Positions 1 to 6,800 of a stretch of 14,759 nt of DNA are shown here, piece by piece. Under the pieces are notes generated by a model. That model was not told the DNA's origin. It ran no database searches and saw only the letters and a list, made by a program, of their open reading frames with translations. Positions within the stretch are counted from its first letter, which is position 1. Each line of letters starts with the position of its first letter. Location: the NCBI GenBank assembly GCA_023429545.1, contig JAEYUU010000277.1:1-14759 (forward strand). Direction: 5' to 3'. The position numbers were made by a program, and so were the translations under genes. Source of the stretch: Verrucomicrobiota bacterium (lineage in GTDB: Bacteria > Verrucomicrobiota > Verrucomicrobiia > Verrucomicrobiales > Verrucomicrobiaceae).

Positions 1-274
1 GCGGGCTGATGTGGCTGTTCTGCAGGCTGGTCTTGGAGAAGACGAGCACCTGGGACTCCACGGGGATTTTCAATTCACGCAGCACGCTGGCGAGGAAGGT
101 CTTCTCGCTCGTGGCATCCAGGGTGGCTTCACCTTGCTGCACCCGTTGCCACATCGCTGCGACGGGATCCTTGGAGCTTTCAATGATGACCTCATCAGGC
201 ACGCCGCCATGGATGCTCGAAGCTGCAACAAGCAGCAGCAATGGCAGGAGGGCGGACTGGAAACAGCGGGACAT
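1..274 (-). CDS. Exported protein of unknown function, N-terminal part (runs off left edge)
   Basis: Reading the minus strand from an ATG at 274-272 gives 91 codons with no stop before the window edge. The first ~23 residues form a Sec-type signal peptide: a short Arg-containing n-region, then a Leu-rich stretch (ALLPLLLLVAA) and small residues before GGVPDE. The mature part begins with an acidic segment, then a helical stretch, and reaches a segment ending LVFSKTSLQNSHISP. From memory, similar LVFSKTS...ISP segments occur in large exported, sometimes cytochrome-like, proteins of Planctomycetes and Verrucomicrobia; I cannot confirm this and assign no function. No clear Shine-Dalgarno sequence precedes the start. 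A consensus -10 box lies about 47 bases upstream. The start is well supported by the signal peptide; the product is unknown. Confidence 0.7.
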   Translation of the reverse strand, partial: MSRCFQSALLPLLLLVAASSIHGGVPDEVIIESSKDPVAAMWQRVQQGEATLDATSEKTFLASVLRELKIPVESQVLVFSKTSLQNSHISP

Positions 275-320
275 TCAGGGACGTGTTTTCGGGAAAAGAT
301 AACTTATCATATGTTGGGTT

Positions 321-326
321 ATTATA
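321..326 (-). promoter_or_regulatory. -10 box (TATAAT) of the left-edge gene
   Basis: The minus strand reads TATAAT at 326-321 inside a distinctly AT-rich patch (about 298-345) in otherwise GC-rich DNA. It lies about 47 bases upstream of the ATG at 274, which would give a 5' leader of roughly 40 bases. No good TTGACA-like -35 box is visible 16-18 bases further upstream, so the assignment rests on the -10 match and the local AT richness. Confidence 0.45.
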
Positions 327-399
327 CGTTGCATGTTACAGGCATCTTTTGCGGAGTCCGGATAGTTTCTTGCGGTTTGAGCCGCCCGGAAAGCGAGAA

Positions 400-609
400 A
401 TGGCAATCATCAGTGAGTGGAGGGCTTCGCTTCGGCAAAAACATGGTGAATTGCATGATCGGTCGAGACCGGCCCTGCACAACGCGCGGGCCACGTTGTA
501 CGGCGCCTTCACCTGCACGGAGATGAAGGTCACCGTGGATGTGGTGCGGGAGAACGAGGAAACGGAAACGCCGCAGCCTCTGGAACCTTCCGGGCAGGGC
601 ATTGCTTGA
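400..609 (+). CDS. Possible small hypothetical protein (69 aa), doubtful
   Basis: An ATG at 400 opens a 69-residue frame ending with TGA at 607-609. From about 460 to 590 the third codon positions are mostly G or C and the translation is protein-like (LYGAFTCTEMKVTVDVV, then an acidic tail). The purine-rich GAAAGCGAGAA just upstream is a poor ribosome binding site. I recognise no family. The first 20 codons are not GC3-biased, so it could be the degraded 3' end of a former gene or chance. No neighbour suggests a function. Confidence 0.22.
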   Translation: MAIISEWRASLRQKHGELHDRSRPALHNARATLYGAFTCTEMKVTVDVVRENEETETPQPLEPSGQGIA

Positions 610-620
610 GGTGTCCTGTA

Positions 621-1013
621 TCAGGATTTGGCGATCGCAACCGTCCTTTGGAAAAGGCGGAGGAGATCGGGCGCCGGTGCGGGCGGAGGCGTCACGTCTT
701 CATCGAGGATCTCCCTCGCTCCGGGAGAGAGTGCCGGGACAGCTCCGGCCACCAGCAGCATGTTGCCCTCTTCATCGAAGGTCCACGGGAGCGGTGTCTT
801 GCTCTCCTGGGTGCAACCCTGGTCCGCCGTCCAGCCGGCGTCGCCGGGTGGCGAAAGTGAGGGTTCTTCGTGATGGATGGGCGAGGGGTGGGGATTTAAC
901 GAAGCGGGATGACGCAGTATCTCCCAACGATCCGCGACTGCCTCCACCCAGGCAAGCGATTTCCCGGAGGCCTGCAAGGTGGCGCGGGGTCTGCGCAAAC
1001 TGTTTGAGCCCAT
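621..1013 (-). pseudogene. Coding-like minus-strand frame, possible gene remnant or dispersed repeat
   Basis: The minus strand is open for 130 codons from an ATG at 1013 to a TGA at 621. The downstream half (about 621-800) has GC-rich third positions and a protein-like translation including PLPWTFDEEGNMLLVAGAV and ILDEDVTPPPAPAP. The upstream half reads like translated non-coding DNA (rich in Pro, His, Ser and Arg). No ribosome binding site precedes the ATG. I do not recognise a family. It could be a remnant of a gene end, an intergenic repeat unit that happens to be open, or a small real gene. Confidence 0.25.
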
Positions 1014-1034
1014 CCCGGCAGCCTGCTAGGGGAG

Positions 1035-2003
1035 ATGATGCCCCGTTGCAGCTATCGCCTCCCGCAGATCTCCCGCCAGAGTTTTCAGTGCCTTTGCCAC
1101 CTCGTCGTGCCGGTGATTCTGTTCACGCTTGCCACGTGCGCGGGCGGGCCTTCGAGCGCGGAGATGAAGCAGACCCTGGCTCTTGCGCGGGCGCGCGGGC
1201 TGGTGGAGGTCACGGGTGTCATCCCCGGCATCAAGTATGATTTGCTCTACCGAAATGCAAAAAACATCACGGCCCAGCGGGTGTACCCGGAGAACATGCC
1301 CTGCCTGCTGCATCACACCACTGCGGCGAAGCTGCGCGTCGCGCAGGAAATTCTGCAGCGGCAGGGATATGGGCTGAAAATCTGGGACGCCTGGAGACCG
1401 CCGGAGTCGCACACGGCGCTGCATGATCATGGCGGGTACACCGGCATGTTCACCCCGCCGGAGCTCATGTGGTCGCGCCACTGCTCCGGCACCGCGGTGG
1501 ACGTGACCCTGGTGGACGCCAAGGGGCGCGAGCTGGAGATGCCCACCGGCTTCGACGAGGGCGGGCCGGACAGCTATTACGTCGCTGATGCGCCTGCGAA
1601 GAAGAAGGAGCATCGTAGCATCCTGCAGATGGCCATGACCTCCGCGGGCTTCAGCATCCTGAACACGGAGTGGTGGCACTTTGACGACGCCACCTATGAT
1701 CAGAATGGGCAACTGCCCGTGCCGCCCGTGGTGTATGCGCGGGATATCGGCCTGAAGCTGCCCACGGTGAAGCCGCCGAGGGTGAAGCGCACGTATGTGT
1801 ATCCCACTACGACCACCACCTCTTCCAAGGTGCCTGCGCCGACGGGTTCGACAACCGCGCCCGGAGGCACCAGTTATCTCCCCGACGCCAATTCCGGCAC
1901 CCCCGCTGCGGTCGCAGAGCCTGCAGTCATCACCACACCCCAGCCTGCGCCACCACCGGCGATGCTCCCCACCGTGCCATCGGTCGCACCCGGCACCCCG
2001 TGA
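1035..2003 (+). CDS. VanX-type D-Ala-D-Ala dipeptidase, probably envelope-localised
   Basis: This 322-residue zinc peptidase belongs to the VanX/DdpX family (M15D), which hydrolyses D-alanyl-D-alanine. The signature SxHxxGxAxD is present as SRHCSGTAVD (zinc ligands His149 and Asp156). EWWHFD follows, with catalytic Glu212 and third zinc ligand His215. Arg121 in DAWRP matches the conserved substrate-site Arg. The N-terminus has a basic n-region, a hydrophobic stretch at about 22-34 and Cys35 in LATC, suggesting a lipoprotein or a signal anchor, although Thr at -1 is atypical. Residues from about 245 onward are a Pro/Thr/Ala-rich tail absent from classical VanX. AGGGGAG (1028-1034) abuts ATG-ATG; the second ATG (1038) is equally plausible. 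No vanH, vanA or vanRS is nearby, so cell-wall dipeptide recycling is likelier than glycopeptide resistance. The cca gene begins 62 bases downstream. Confidence 0.88.
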   Translation: MMPRCSYRLPQISRQSFQCLCHLVVPVILFTLATCAGGPSSAEMKQTLALARARGLVEVTGVIPGIKYDLLYRNAKNITAQRVYPENMPCLLHHTTAAKLRVAQEILQRQGYGLKIWDAWRPPESHTALHDHGGYTGMFTPPELMWSRHCSGTAVDVTLVDAKGRELEMPTGFDEGGPDSYYVADAPAKKKEHRSILQMAMTSAGFSILNTEWWHFDDATYDQNGQLPVPPVVYARDIGLKLPTVKPPRVKRTYVYPTTTTTSSKVPAPTGSTTAPGGTSYLPDANSGTPAAVAEPAVITTPQPAPPPAMLPTVPSVAPGTP

Positions 2004-2065
2004 CGGGCTTCGTGATTGACCACATGCGCTCGTGACGCAATCGTCGTTGCTCTCATTCATCATCC

Positions 2066-3382
2066 ATGCGCAACGCCGCTGTCAAAGTCGTACGCACCCT
2101 CGTTAAAGCCGGCCATGAGGCCGTCTTCGCCGGCGGCTGTGTGCGGGACATGCTGCGTGGTGTGACCCCCAAGGACTACGATGTGGCCACCAGCGCGCGG
2201 CCGGAGCAGGTGCAGGCTCTCTTTCCGCATTCGATCCCCGTGGGCGCGCATTTCGGTGTGATCATTGTGCGCATGGGTCCGCATCAGATCGAAGTGGCGA
2301 CCTTCCGCCGGGACGGCTCGTACTCGGATGGGCGGAGGCCGGATTCGGTGGAGTTCACCAGTGCTGTGGAGGATGCGCAGCGGCGGGATTTCACCGTGAA
2401 TGGCATCTTCTTCGATCCCATCGCGGAGGAGGTGCTGGACTATGTGGGTGGCCGGGCGGATCTGGAACGTCGCGTGTTACGTGCCATTGGTGAGGCGCGT
2501 TTGCGTTTCCGGGAGGATCATCTGCGCCTGCTGCGCGCGGTGCGCTTCGCCACGATGCTGGGATTTGAAATCGAGGCGGAGACTTGGGCTGCAATGCAGG
2601 AGCTTGCGCCCGAAGTGGCCACCGTGAGCGCCGAACGCATTCGCGAAGAACTGGTAAGAATCTTCCTGCACCCGGCTCGCGTGCGTGGCTTCGATCTGCT
2701 GGTCGATAGCGGGCTGATGAAGGCGGTGCTGCCGGAGATTCTCGCGCTGCAGGGGTGTGAGCAGCCGCCGCAGTGGCACCCGGAGGGGGATGTCTTCAAG
2801 CACACGCGCATCATGCTGGCGCTGCTGCCCGAAAATGTCTCACTGCCACTGGTGCTCTCGGTGTTGTTCCATGACATTGCAAAGCCTGCGACCTTCGCCG
2901 TGGATGAAACAGGGCGCATCCGGTTCAACGGGCATGACAAGCTCGGGGCGGAGATGACGGAGGAGATCCTGCGCCGGCTGAAGTTTCCCAATGATGTGAT
3001 CCATCCCACCGTGGAGGCCGTGGCGAATCACATGACGTTCAAGGACGTGCAGAAGATGCGCGTCAGCAAGCTCAAGCGCCTCATGGCAAAGCCCACCTAT
3101 GAGGACGAGATGGAACTGCATCGTGTGGATTGCATGAGCAGCAATGGACTGACTGATAACTATGAATTCCTCCGGGCGAAAGAGGCGGAGTTCGCGGCGG
3201 AGCACAAGCCGCTGCTGCCCAAGCCGCTGATCACCGGCCACGAAATCATGGCCATGGGCATGCCCGCCGGACCCAGGGTGGGGGAGATCCTACGCACCGT
3301 GCAGGACCTGCAACTCGAAGGCACACTCAACACTCCCGAGGAGGCTCTGGCCTGGGTGCGGACGAACGCCCAGCGCTTGTAA
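2066..3382 (+). CDS. cca: CCA-adding tRNA nucleotidyltransferase (class II, with HD domain)
   Basis: This 438-residue enzyme adds or repairs the 3'-terminal CCA of tRNAs using CTP and ATP in the cytoplasm. Class II nucleotidyltransferase motifs appear in order: GGCVRD (23-28), the catalytic DYD pair (Asp37, Asp39), RRDFTVNGIFFD (106-117), and EDHLRLLR (150-157), which matches the EDxxR nucleotide-selection motif. A C-terminal HD phosphohydrolase-like domain follows, with FKHTR (His246) and FHDIAKP (His269-Asp270). The length fits cca/HD proteins. The motifs alone do not exclude a CC- or A-only adding enzyme, but no second homologue is in the window. No strong ribosome binding site precedes the ATG. 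It lies on the same strand as the dipeptidase, 62 bases away, so the two could be co-transcribed. Confidence 0.93.
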   Translation: MRNAAVKVVRTLVKAGHEAVFAGGCVRDMLRGVTPKDYDVATSARPEQVQALFPHSIPVGAHFGVIIVRMGPHQIEVATFRRDGSYSDGRRPDSVEFTSAVEDAQRRDFTVNGIFFDPIAEEVLDYVGGRADLERRVLRAIGEARLRFREDHLRLLRAVRFATMLGFEIEAETWAAMQELAPEVATVSAERIREELVRIFLHPARVRGFDLLVDSGLMKAVLPEILALQGCEQPPQWHPEGDVFKHTRIMLALLPENVSLPLVLSVLFHDIAKPATFAVDETGRIRFNGHDKLGAEMTEEILRRLKFPNDVIHPTVEAVANHMTFKDVQKMRVSKLKRLMAKPTYEDEMELHRVDCMSSNGLTDNYEFLRAKEAEFAAEHKPLLPKPLITGHEIMAMGMPAGPRVGEILRTVQDLQLEGTLNTPEEALAWVRTNAQRL

Positions 3383-3388
3383 TTCCGG

Positions 3389-3404
3389 CCTGTCGTGTGA
3401 CAGG
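3389..3404 (+). terminator. Short hairpin after cca, without a U-tract
   Basis: CCTGTC-GTGT-GACAGG forms a perfect 6-bp stem with a 4-base loop, starting 7 bases after the cca stop. No run of T follows, so it is not a canonical intrinsic terminator. It might protect the mRNA 3' end, assist termination, or be chance. Confidence 0.25.
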
Positions 3405-3434
3405 ATTGCCGCAAAGTAAAGTTTCGCTTTCCCC

Positions 3435-3464
3435 TTGTGCCTCTGGTGGAGTGCTGCGTACACT
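3435..3464 (+). promoter_or_regulatory. Candidate promoter of the lipoprotein gene
   Basis: TTGTGC (3435-3440) and TACACT (3459-3464) are separated by 18 bases, a fair match to a sigma-70-type promoter. A start site 6-8 bases past the -10 box would fall at or next to the ATG at 3473, which would make the mRNA leaderless or nearly so. The match is imperfect and unsupported by any comparison. Confidence 0.25.
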
Positions 3465-3472
3465 GCCGCTCC

Positions 3473-4267
3473 ATGAAACGAATTCTCTCCTTTGTCACCC
3501 TGGCGGCGGTTACCCTCGGACTGACCTCCTGCTTTGAAATGAAGTCCGTGGTGACCGTCAACAAGGACGGCTCGGCCACGATCGAGGAAACCGCACTCCT
3601 GGGTGCGCAGCTCAAGGCCATGCTCGGCGGTGGTGGTGCGAATGAGCCGGGCAATCCTGCCGCGGGCCTGAAGGAAATGGTGCCGGACAAGGCCAAGGCC
3701 GAAGAACGGGCCAAGAAGCTCGGCGAAGGCGTGACGGTGAAATCCCACGAGGAAGTCACTCTTCCGGATGGCCGTGGTGGTGTGAAGGTGACCTATGCGG
3801 TGGCAGACATCAACAAGCTCAAGTACACCCCTCTCGCTTCCAAGGGACCCGAGGCCGGTAATGAACCCGAGCGCCCGATGACCTTCAAGCTGGACGGCGG
3901 CACGCTGACGGTCACCAGCCCCGACGACAAGCCCAAGAGCACGACTCCGGTCGAGAAGCCCAAGATCCCCAAGGAACAGATGGCTGCCCAGGTGGCGATG
4001 ATGAAGCCCATGGTCGCCGGCATGCGCATGACGGTGGAACTCAAGTCCGCCAGCGGTATCGCCAGCTCAGACGCGACGAATGTGGCCGGTGACACCGTGA
4101 CCTTCCTCGATGTCGAGTTCGACAAGCTGCTCGAAAAGCCTGAGGTCTTCGGCGAGATGATGGAGTCCGGTGACAACATGACCCAGGCTGAAGCCGCCGA
4201 GAAGTTCAAGAACATTCCCGGCATCAAGATGGAAGGCAAGAAGACCTTCAAGGTGGTGCTCAAGTAA
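3473..4267 (+). CDS. Putative lipoprotein of unknown function
   Basis: This is a 264-residue secreted lipoprotein. The leader from the ATG at 3473 (Lys-Arg, then a hydrophobic stretch, then LTSC) is a textbook type II signal peptide with lipidated Cys20. A GTG at 3437 would add 12 residues and spoil the leader, so I chose 3473. The mature protein starts with a beta-strand-like segment (MKSVVTVNKDGSATIEETA), then a Gly-rich loop, a long Lys/Glu-rich middle and a C-terminal part ending KKTFKVVLK. It is rich in Lys, Met and charged residues, with no catalytic motif I can recognise. Codon use is strongly GC3-biased, suggesting good expression. It is followed 31 bases later by a strong terminator, so it ends its transcription unit. 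Confidence 0.85.
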   Translation: MKRILSFVTLAAVTLGLTSCFEMKSVVTVNKDGSATIEETALLGAQLKAMLGGGGANEPGNPAAGLKEMVPDKAKAEERAKKLGEGVTVKSHEEVTLPDGRGGVKVTYAVADINKLKYTPLASKGPEAGNEPERPMTFKLDGGTLTVTSPDDKPKSTTPVEKPKIPKEQMAAQVAMMKPMVAGMRMTVELKSASGIASSDATNVAGDTVTFLDVEFDKLLEKPEVFGEMMESGDNMTQAEAAEKFKNIPGIKMEGKKTFKVVLK

Positions 4268-4298
4268 CCGTCACGAACGTTCTCAACTAAAAATCCAG

Positions 4299-4330
4299 AA
4301 AGGCCGGGGCGGAAATGCTCCGGCCTTTTT
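4299..4330 (+). terminator. Intrinsic terminator of the lipoprotein gene
   Basis: AAAGGCCGG (4299-4307) pairs perfectly with CCGGCCTTT (4320-4328). The stem extends by a G-T pair and two G-C pairs around the loop GGAAAT, and TTTTT (4326-4330) completes the U-tract. It starts 31 bases after the stop of the lipoprotein gene. The convergent minus-strand gene ends at 4352; in that direction the run after the stem is poorer. Confidence 0.88.
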
Positions 4331-4351
4331 CGTGACCGTGGGGATGGTGCA

Positions 4352-5371
4352 CTACTGCTTGAGGAATTGTTCGAAATCCTTCGCCACCTGGCTGTCTCCT
4401 GCATTCAGCTTCAACTTGCTCTGGGTGTGTTTGTCCACTTCGGCGAAGAAAACCTTGTACCTCTCTGCGTCCTTGGGTTGCTCAAACACGAGCGATTCAC
4501 CTTCAATTTTCCAAGTGCCCCGAGTCGCTTCCAGGTGGTTGATGGCCAGCTCGTACTGATCGATGATCTTGCGCTCCAAGGCCCAATACTGTTTCACGTA
4601 CTCTTCCACCACAGGGATTCTGGAGTGCGCCTCGTTCACAAGTGCCTCCTTGGAGATCCCCTGGAACTCGGACTCTTCCAGCTGCTTCACGAACTGCATG
4701 AAAGGGTACGTGGATTCGTTCTGGTGAGTGTCCATGACCTGGCGCAAATCCGTGATGATCTTGCGGGATTCTTCAAAGTTCGCGTCTTTGGCAATCCGCA
4801 CTGCCGTAAGCAGGCGATTCAGACCGGCTCGGGCCATGTCTTCCTTGTAGTCCTGTGAGGTGCTCGCGTCACCTTCAACAAGGGCGGTGTAGATCCTCTG
4901 AAGTGTTGCGAGGTCCTGACTCGTCGGTTCCCTCCGGATGGCAAGTGAGGGGGAGGTCAGGGCTTTTTCCTTTTCCAGCCTCTGCGCTTCCAAGTCCGCC
5001 GCCATGAACTCCGCCTTCCGCTGCTCCTGGGCGTCGATGCGTATTCTAGACGCCTTGTAAACGAGATAACCTGCGAAGCTGAGCCCTCCGCCACCAATCA
5101 CGACGATAGCCAGAATGACCAGCGTGACGCCCACCCCGGTGGAACTCACGGAGCTTTGCTTGCTGGTCCTGGGACGGATGGGTGGCGCGGCCTTGCGTGG
5201 CCCGGACGGTTGCGTTGCACTTGCAGCTGTCGGGGCCGTGGCAGCCATCTTTTGCTGGACTTGCGGCACGTACATATTGCCACCACAGGACGGACAGATC
5301 AGCGTGCTCCCCTTCCGGGTGGGGTTGTCGCCCATCGGTTGACTGCAGTGAACACAGGAAAGCTGAGACAT
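4352..5371 (-). CDS. Zinc-ribbon, single-pass membrane protein of unknown function
   Basis: This 339-residue protein begins with a small zinc ribbon: Cys6-x2-Cys9 and Cys26-x2-Cys29 (CVHC and CPSC). An Ala/Pro/Ser-rich linker (about 40-78) follows, then one transmembrane helix (about 80-105, rich in Val, Ile and Gly). A charged helical segment (about 110-137, EAQRLEKEK) may be a coiled coil, and the rest is a mostly helical domain with a late segment TWKIEGESLVFEQPKDAERY. With no signal peptide, the ribbon is probably cytoplasmic and the C-terminal domain extracytoplasmic. This ribbon-linker-helix architecture is common among Planctomycetes and Verrucomicrobia proteins of unknown role. It converges with the lipoprotein gene. 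The 303-base region upstream carries palindromes and should hold its own promoter. Confidence 0.82.
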   Translation of the reverse strand: MSQLSCVHCSQPMGDNPTRKGSTLICPSCGGNMYVPQVQQKMAATAPTAASATQPSGPRKAAPPIRPRTSKQSSVSSTGVGVTLVILAIVVIGGGGLSFAGYLVYKASRIRIDAQEQRKAEFMAADLEAQRLEKEKALTSPSLAIRREPTSQDLATLQRIYTALVEGDASTSQDYKEDMARAGLNRLLTAVRIAKDANFEESRKIITDLRQVMDTHQNESTYPFMQFVKQLEESEFQGISKEALVNEAHSRIPVVEEYVKQYWALERKIIDQYELAINHLEATRGTWKIEGESLVFEQPKDAERYKVFFAEVDKHTQSKLKLNAGDSQVAKDFEQFLKQ

Positions 5372-5674
5372 GAATTGAAGCTGGATAATCGAATTCGCGA
5401 ATAAATGTCGTGCAAAAAGACGCTCGAGCGAGTGTGATTTATATGTGCATTTAGATCAGAATCGATTGAGCAGAGGGATGTTAGGACGCAGGCACAGGTG
5501 CCCCCCGGGGGGGTCAGAAATGGCCTGTGCAATACCACAAATTGCTCCTGCAATCCTAGGCAAACGCAGACACGCGCCCAAAAAGTGCGCTTTCAGTATT
5601 TATTTAGGACCCCGCCCCGCAGCCAGAGGGCGCGGATTCGTTTCAGCGCATGCGCGTGCCGGGTGGCTTTCGGT
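5372..5674. other. Intergenic region between hemB and the zinc-ribbon gene, with palindromes
   Basis: Both flanking genes are on the minus strand, so this is the 3' side of hemB and the 5' side of the zinc-ribbon gene. It is less GC-rich than its surroundings. It holds two perfect 10-base palindromes, ATTCGCGAAT (5393-5402) and CGCTCGAGCG (5421-5430), and a 12-base CCCCCCGGGGGG (5501-5512) adjoining GGCAC-AG-GTGCC (5491-5502). A minus-strand TATAAA (5443-5438) is a possible -10 box, but no convincing -35 box sits upstream of it. I see no intrinsic terminator for hemB and no credible ORF. Confidence 0.5.
5393..5430. promoter_or_regulatory. Two 10-base palindromes upstream of the zinc-ribbon gene, possible operators
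   Basis: ATTCGCGAAT (5393-5402) and CGCTCGAGCG (5421-5430) are both perfect palindromes. Their centres are 28 bases apart, and they lie 22-59 bases upstream of the gene start at 5371. The placement just downstream of a possible -10 box suits regulator sites, but no regulator is identified and short palindromes arise by chance. Confidence 0.25.
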
Positions 5675-6661
5675 CTATTCTACGCTGGCGTGCCATTTCG
5701 CCACGTCCTTGGCGAAGTAGGTGAGAATCATGTCCGCACCCGCCCGGCGGATGCTGGTGAGGGTCTCCAGCACCATTTTCTTTTCGTCGAGCCAGCCGCT
5801 GGCGGAGGCGGCTTTGATCATGAGGTACTCCCCGCTAACGTGATAGGCGGCGATGGGAAGATTCGACTTCGCCCGGAGGCGGTGAATGATGTCGAGATAG
5901 AGGGTGGCGGGCTTCACCATCAGCATGTCGGCGCCCTCGGCTTCATCCAGGGCGGCTTCGCGCTCGGCTTCGCGAGCATTGCCGTAGTCCATCTGGTAGG
6001 TCTTTTTGTCGCCGAACTTGGGCGCGGAATCCAAAGCTCCGCGGAAGGGGCCATAGCAGGCACTGGCGTACTTCGCCGTGTAGGAGAGGATGGCCACATC
6101 ATGGTGGCCGGTTTCATCCAGCGCGGCGCGCAGGGCAGCCACGCGACCGTCCATCATGTCGCTGGGGGAGACGATGTCGGCTCCGGCATCTGCGTGGCAG
6201 CGGGCCTGCTTGCAGAGGGCTGCCACGGTCTCGTCATTGAGGATGCGCCCATCGTCGGACACCAGGCCGTCATGGCCATCCGAGTTGTAGGGGTCGAGCG
6301 CTACATCCGTGATCACGCACAGGGTGGGATGCGCCTTCTTCAGGGCCTTGATGGCACGGGGCACGAGCCCCTTGGCATTCCAGGCCTCAGCCGCGTCGCG
6401 AGTCTTCACCCGGTCCGAAATGGCGGGGAAGAGTACCACGGCGGGAACTCCCAGCGCGTGCGCCTCACCCGCCTCCTTCACCAGCCCGTCCACGGTCCAG
6501 CGGGTGCAGCCGGGCATGGAGGCTATGGGCTGGTTCTCCGTGCCCGCATGGACGAAGAGCGGGTAGATGAGATGCGAGGGCGTGAGCTCCGTCTCGCGCA
6601 CGAGGTCGCGGATGGCAGCGGTGCGCCGGTTGCGGCGGGGGCGGATGGGGAGGTTCAGCAA
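5675..6661 (-). CDS. hemB: Delta-aminolevulinic acid dehydratase (porphobilinogen synthase)
   Basis: HemB condenses two 5-aminolevulinate molecules to porphobilinogen in the cytoplasm, an early step of haem and corrinoid synthesis. The 328-residue length is typical. The two active-site lysines are Lys197 (SYTAKYASACYGPFR) and Schiff-base Lys250 (LMVKPA). The metal region reads DVALDPYNSDGHDG (119-132): the three zinc cysteines of the zinc-type enzyme are replaced by Ala121, Asp123 and Asp131, as in the Pseudomonas-type magnesium-responsive enzymes. The family N-terminus (RPRRNRR) is preceded by only a few residues, so the start must be close to the TTG at 6661. No ATG or GTG fits better and no clear ribosome binding site is seen. 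The small membrane protein gene lies 139 bases upstream on the same strand. Confidence 0.95.
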   Translation of the reverse strand: MLNLPIRPRRNRRTAAIRDLVRETELTPSHLIYPLFVHAGTENQPIASMPGCTRWTVDGLVKEAGEAHALGVPAVVLFPAISDRVKTRDAAEAWNAKGLVPRAIKALKKAHPTLCVITDVALDPYNSDGHDGLVSDDGRILNDETVAALCKQARCHADAGADIVSPSDMMDGRVAALRAALDETGHHDVAILSYTAKYASACYGPFRGALDSAPKFGDKKTYQMDYGNAREAEREAALDEAEGADMLMVKPATLYLDIIHRLRAKSNLPIAAYHVSGEYLMIKAASASGWLDEKKMVLETLTSIRRAGADMILTYFAKDVAKWHASVE

Positions 6662-6682
6662 GGTGGAAAAGGGGTGGCTGGG

Positions 6683-6696
6683 TAACCAGTAATCAG
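6683..6696. repeat. Two-unit heptad repeat (TAACCAG/TAATCAG) upstream of hemB
   Basis: TAACCAG (6683-6689) is followed directly by TAATCAG (6690-6696), a tandem 7-base repeat with one mismatch, 22 bases upstream of the hemB start. A looser pair, CTGTGAT and CTGTGTA (6715-6728), follows 18 bases later. Two-unit repeats are weak evidence on their own. They gain weight because similar heptads occur at 12841-12854 and 13101-13121. Confidence 0.35.
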
Positions 6697-6800
6697 GGAT
6701 TTCGGAGCCGTAAACTGTGATCTGTGTAACGAGACTGCGACTTTGGTCCTTGCCACGGGAACCATTTCCTCCGGTTAAGGGGCTATTCAGTCGGACGCAT

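Larger units (their letters stand above)
275..1034. other. Long intergenic region with weak coding-like stretches and GC-rich hairpins
   Basis: These 760 bases separate the divergent left-edge gene from the dipeptidase gene. The left part (about 298-345) is AT-rich and carries the minus-strand promoter. The rest holds two low-confidence reading frames (400-609 plus; 621-1013 minus), a 6-bp hairpin TCTCCC/GGGAGA at 710-728, and a 13-base palindrome CCGGCG-T-CGCCGG at 835-847. Nothing resembles a tRNA, a transposase or a riboswitch that I can recognise. It may contain decayed coding sequence or a dispersed repeat. Confidence 0.5.

Noticed and set aside
1035..2003. Vancomycin-resistance locus
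   Set aside because: Only a VanX homologue is present; vanH, the ligase gene and the two-component regulator genes are absent, and solitary VanX homologues are common outside resistance clusters.
1026..2063. A 345-codon minus-strand frame antisense to the dipeptidase gene
   Set aside because: It is Arg/His-rich and a shadow of a gene that has all VanX catalytic residues.
5498..6685. A 395-codon plus-strand frame antisense to hemB
   Set aside because: The translation is Gly/His/Val-rich and matches nothing I know, while the opposite strand encodes a clear HemB.
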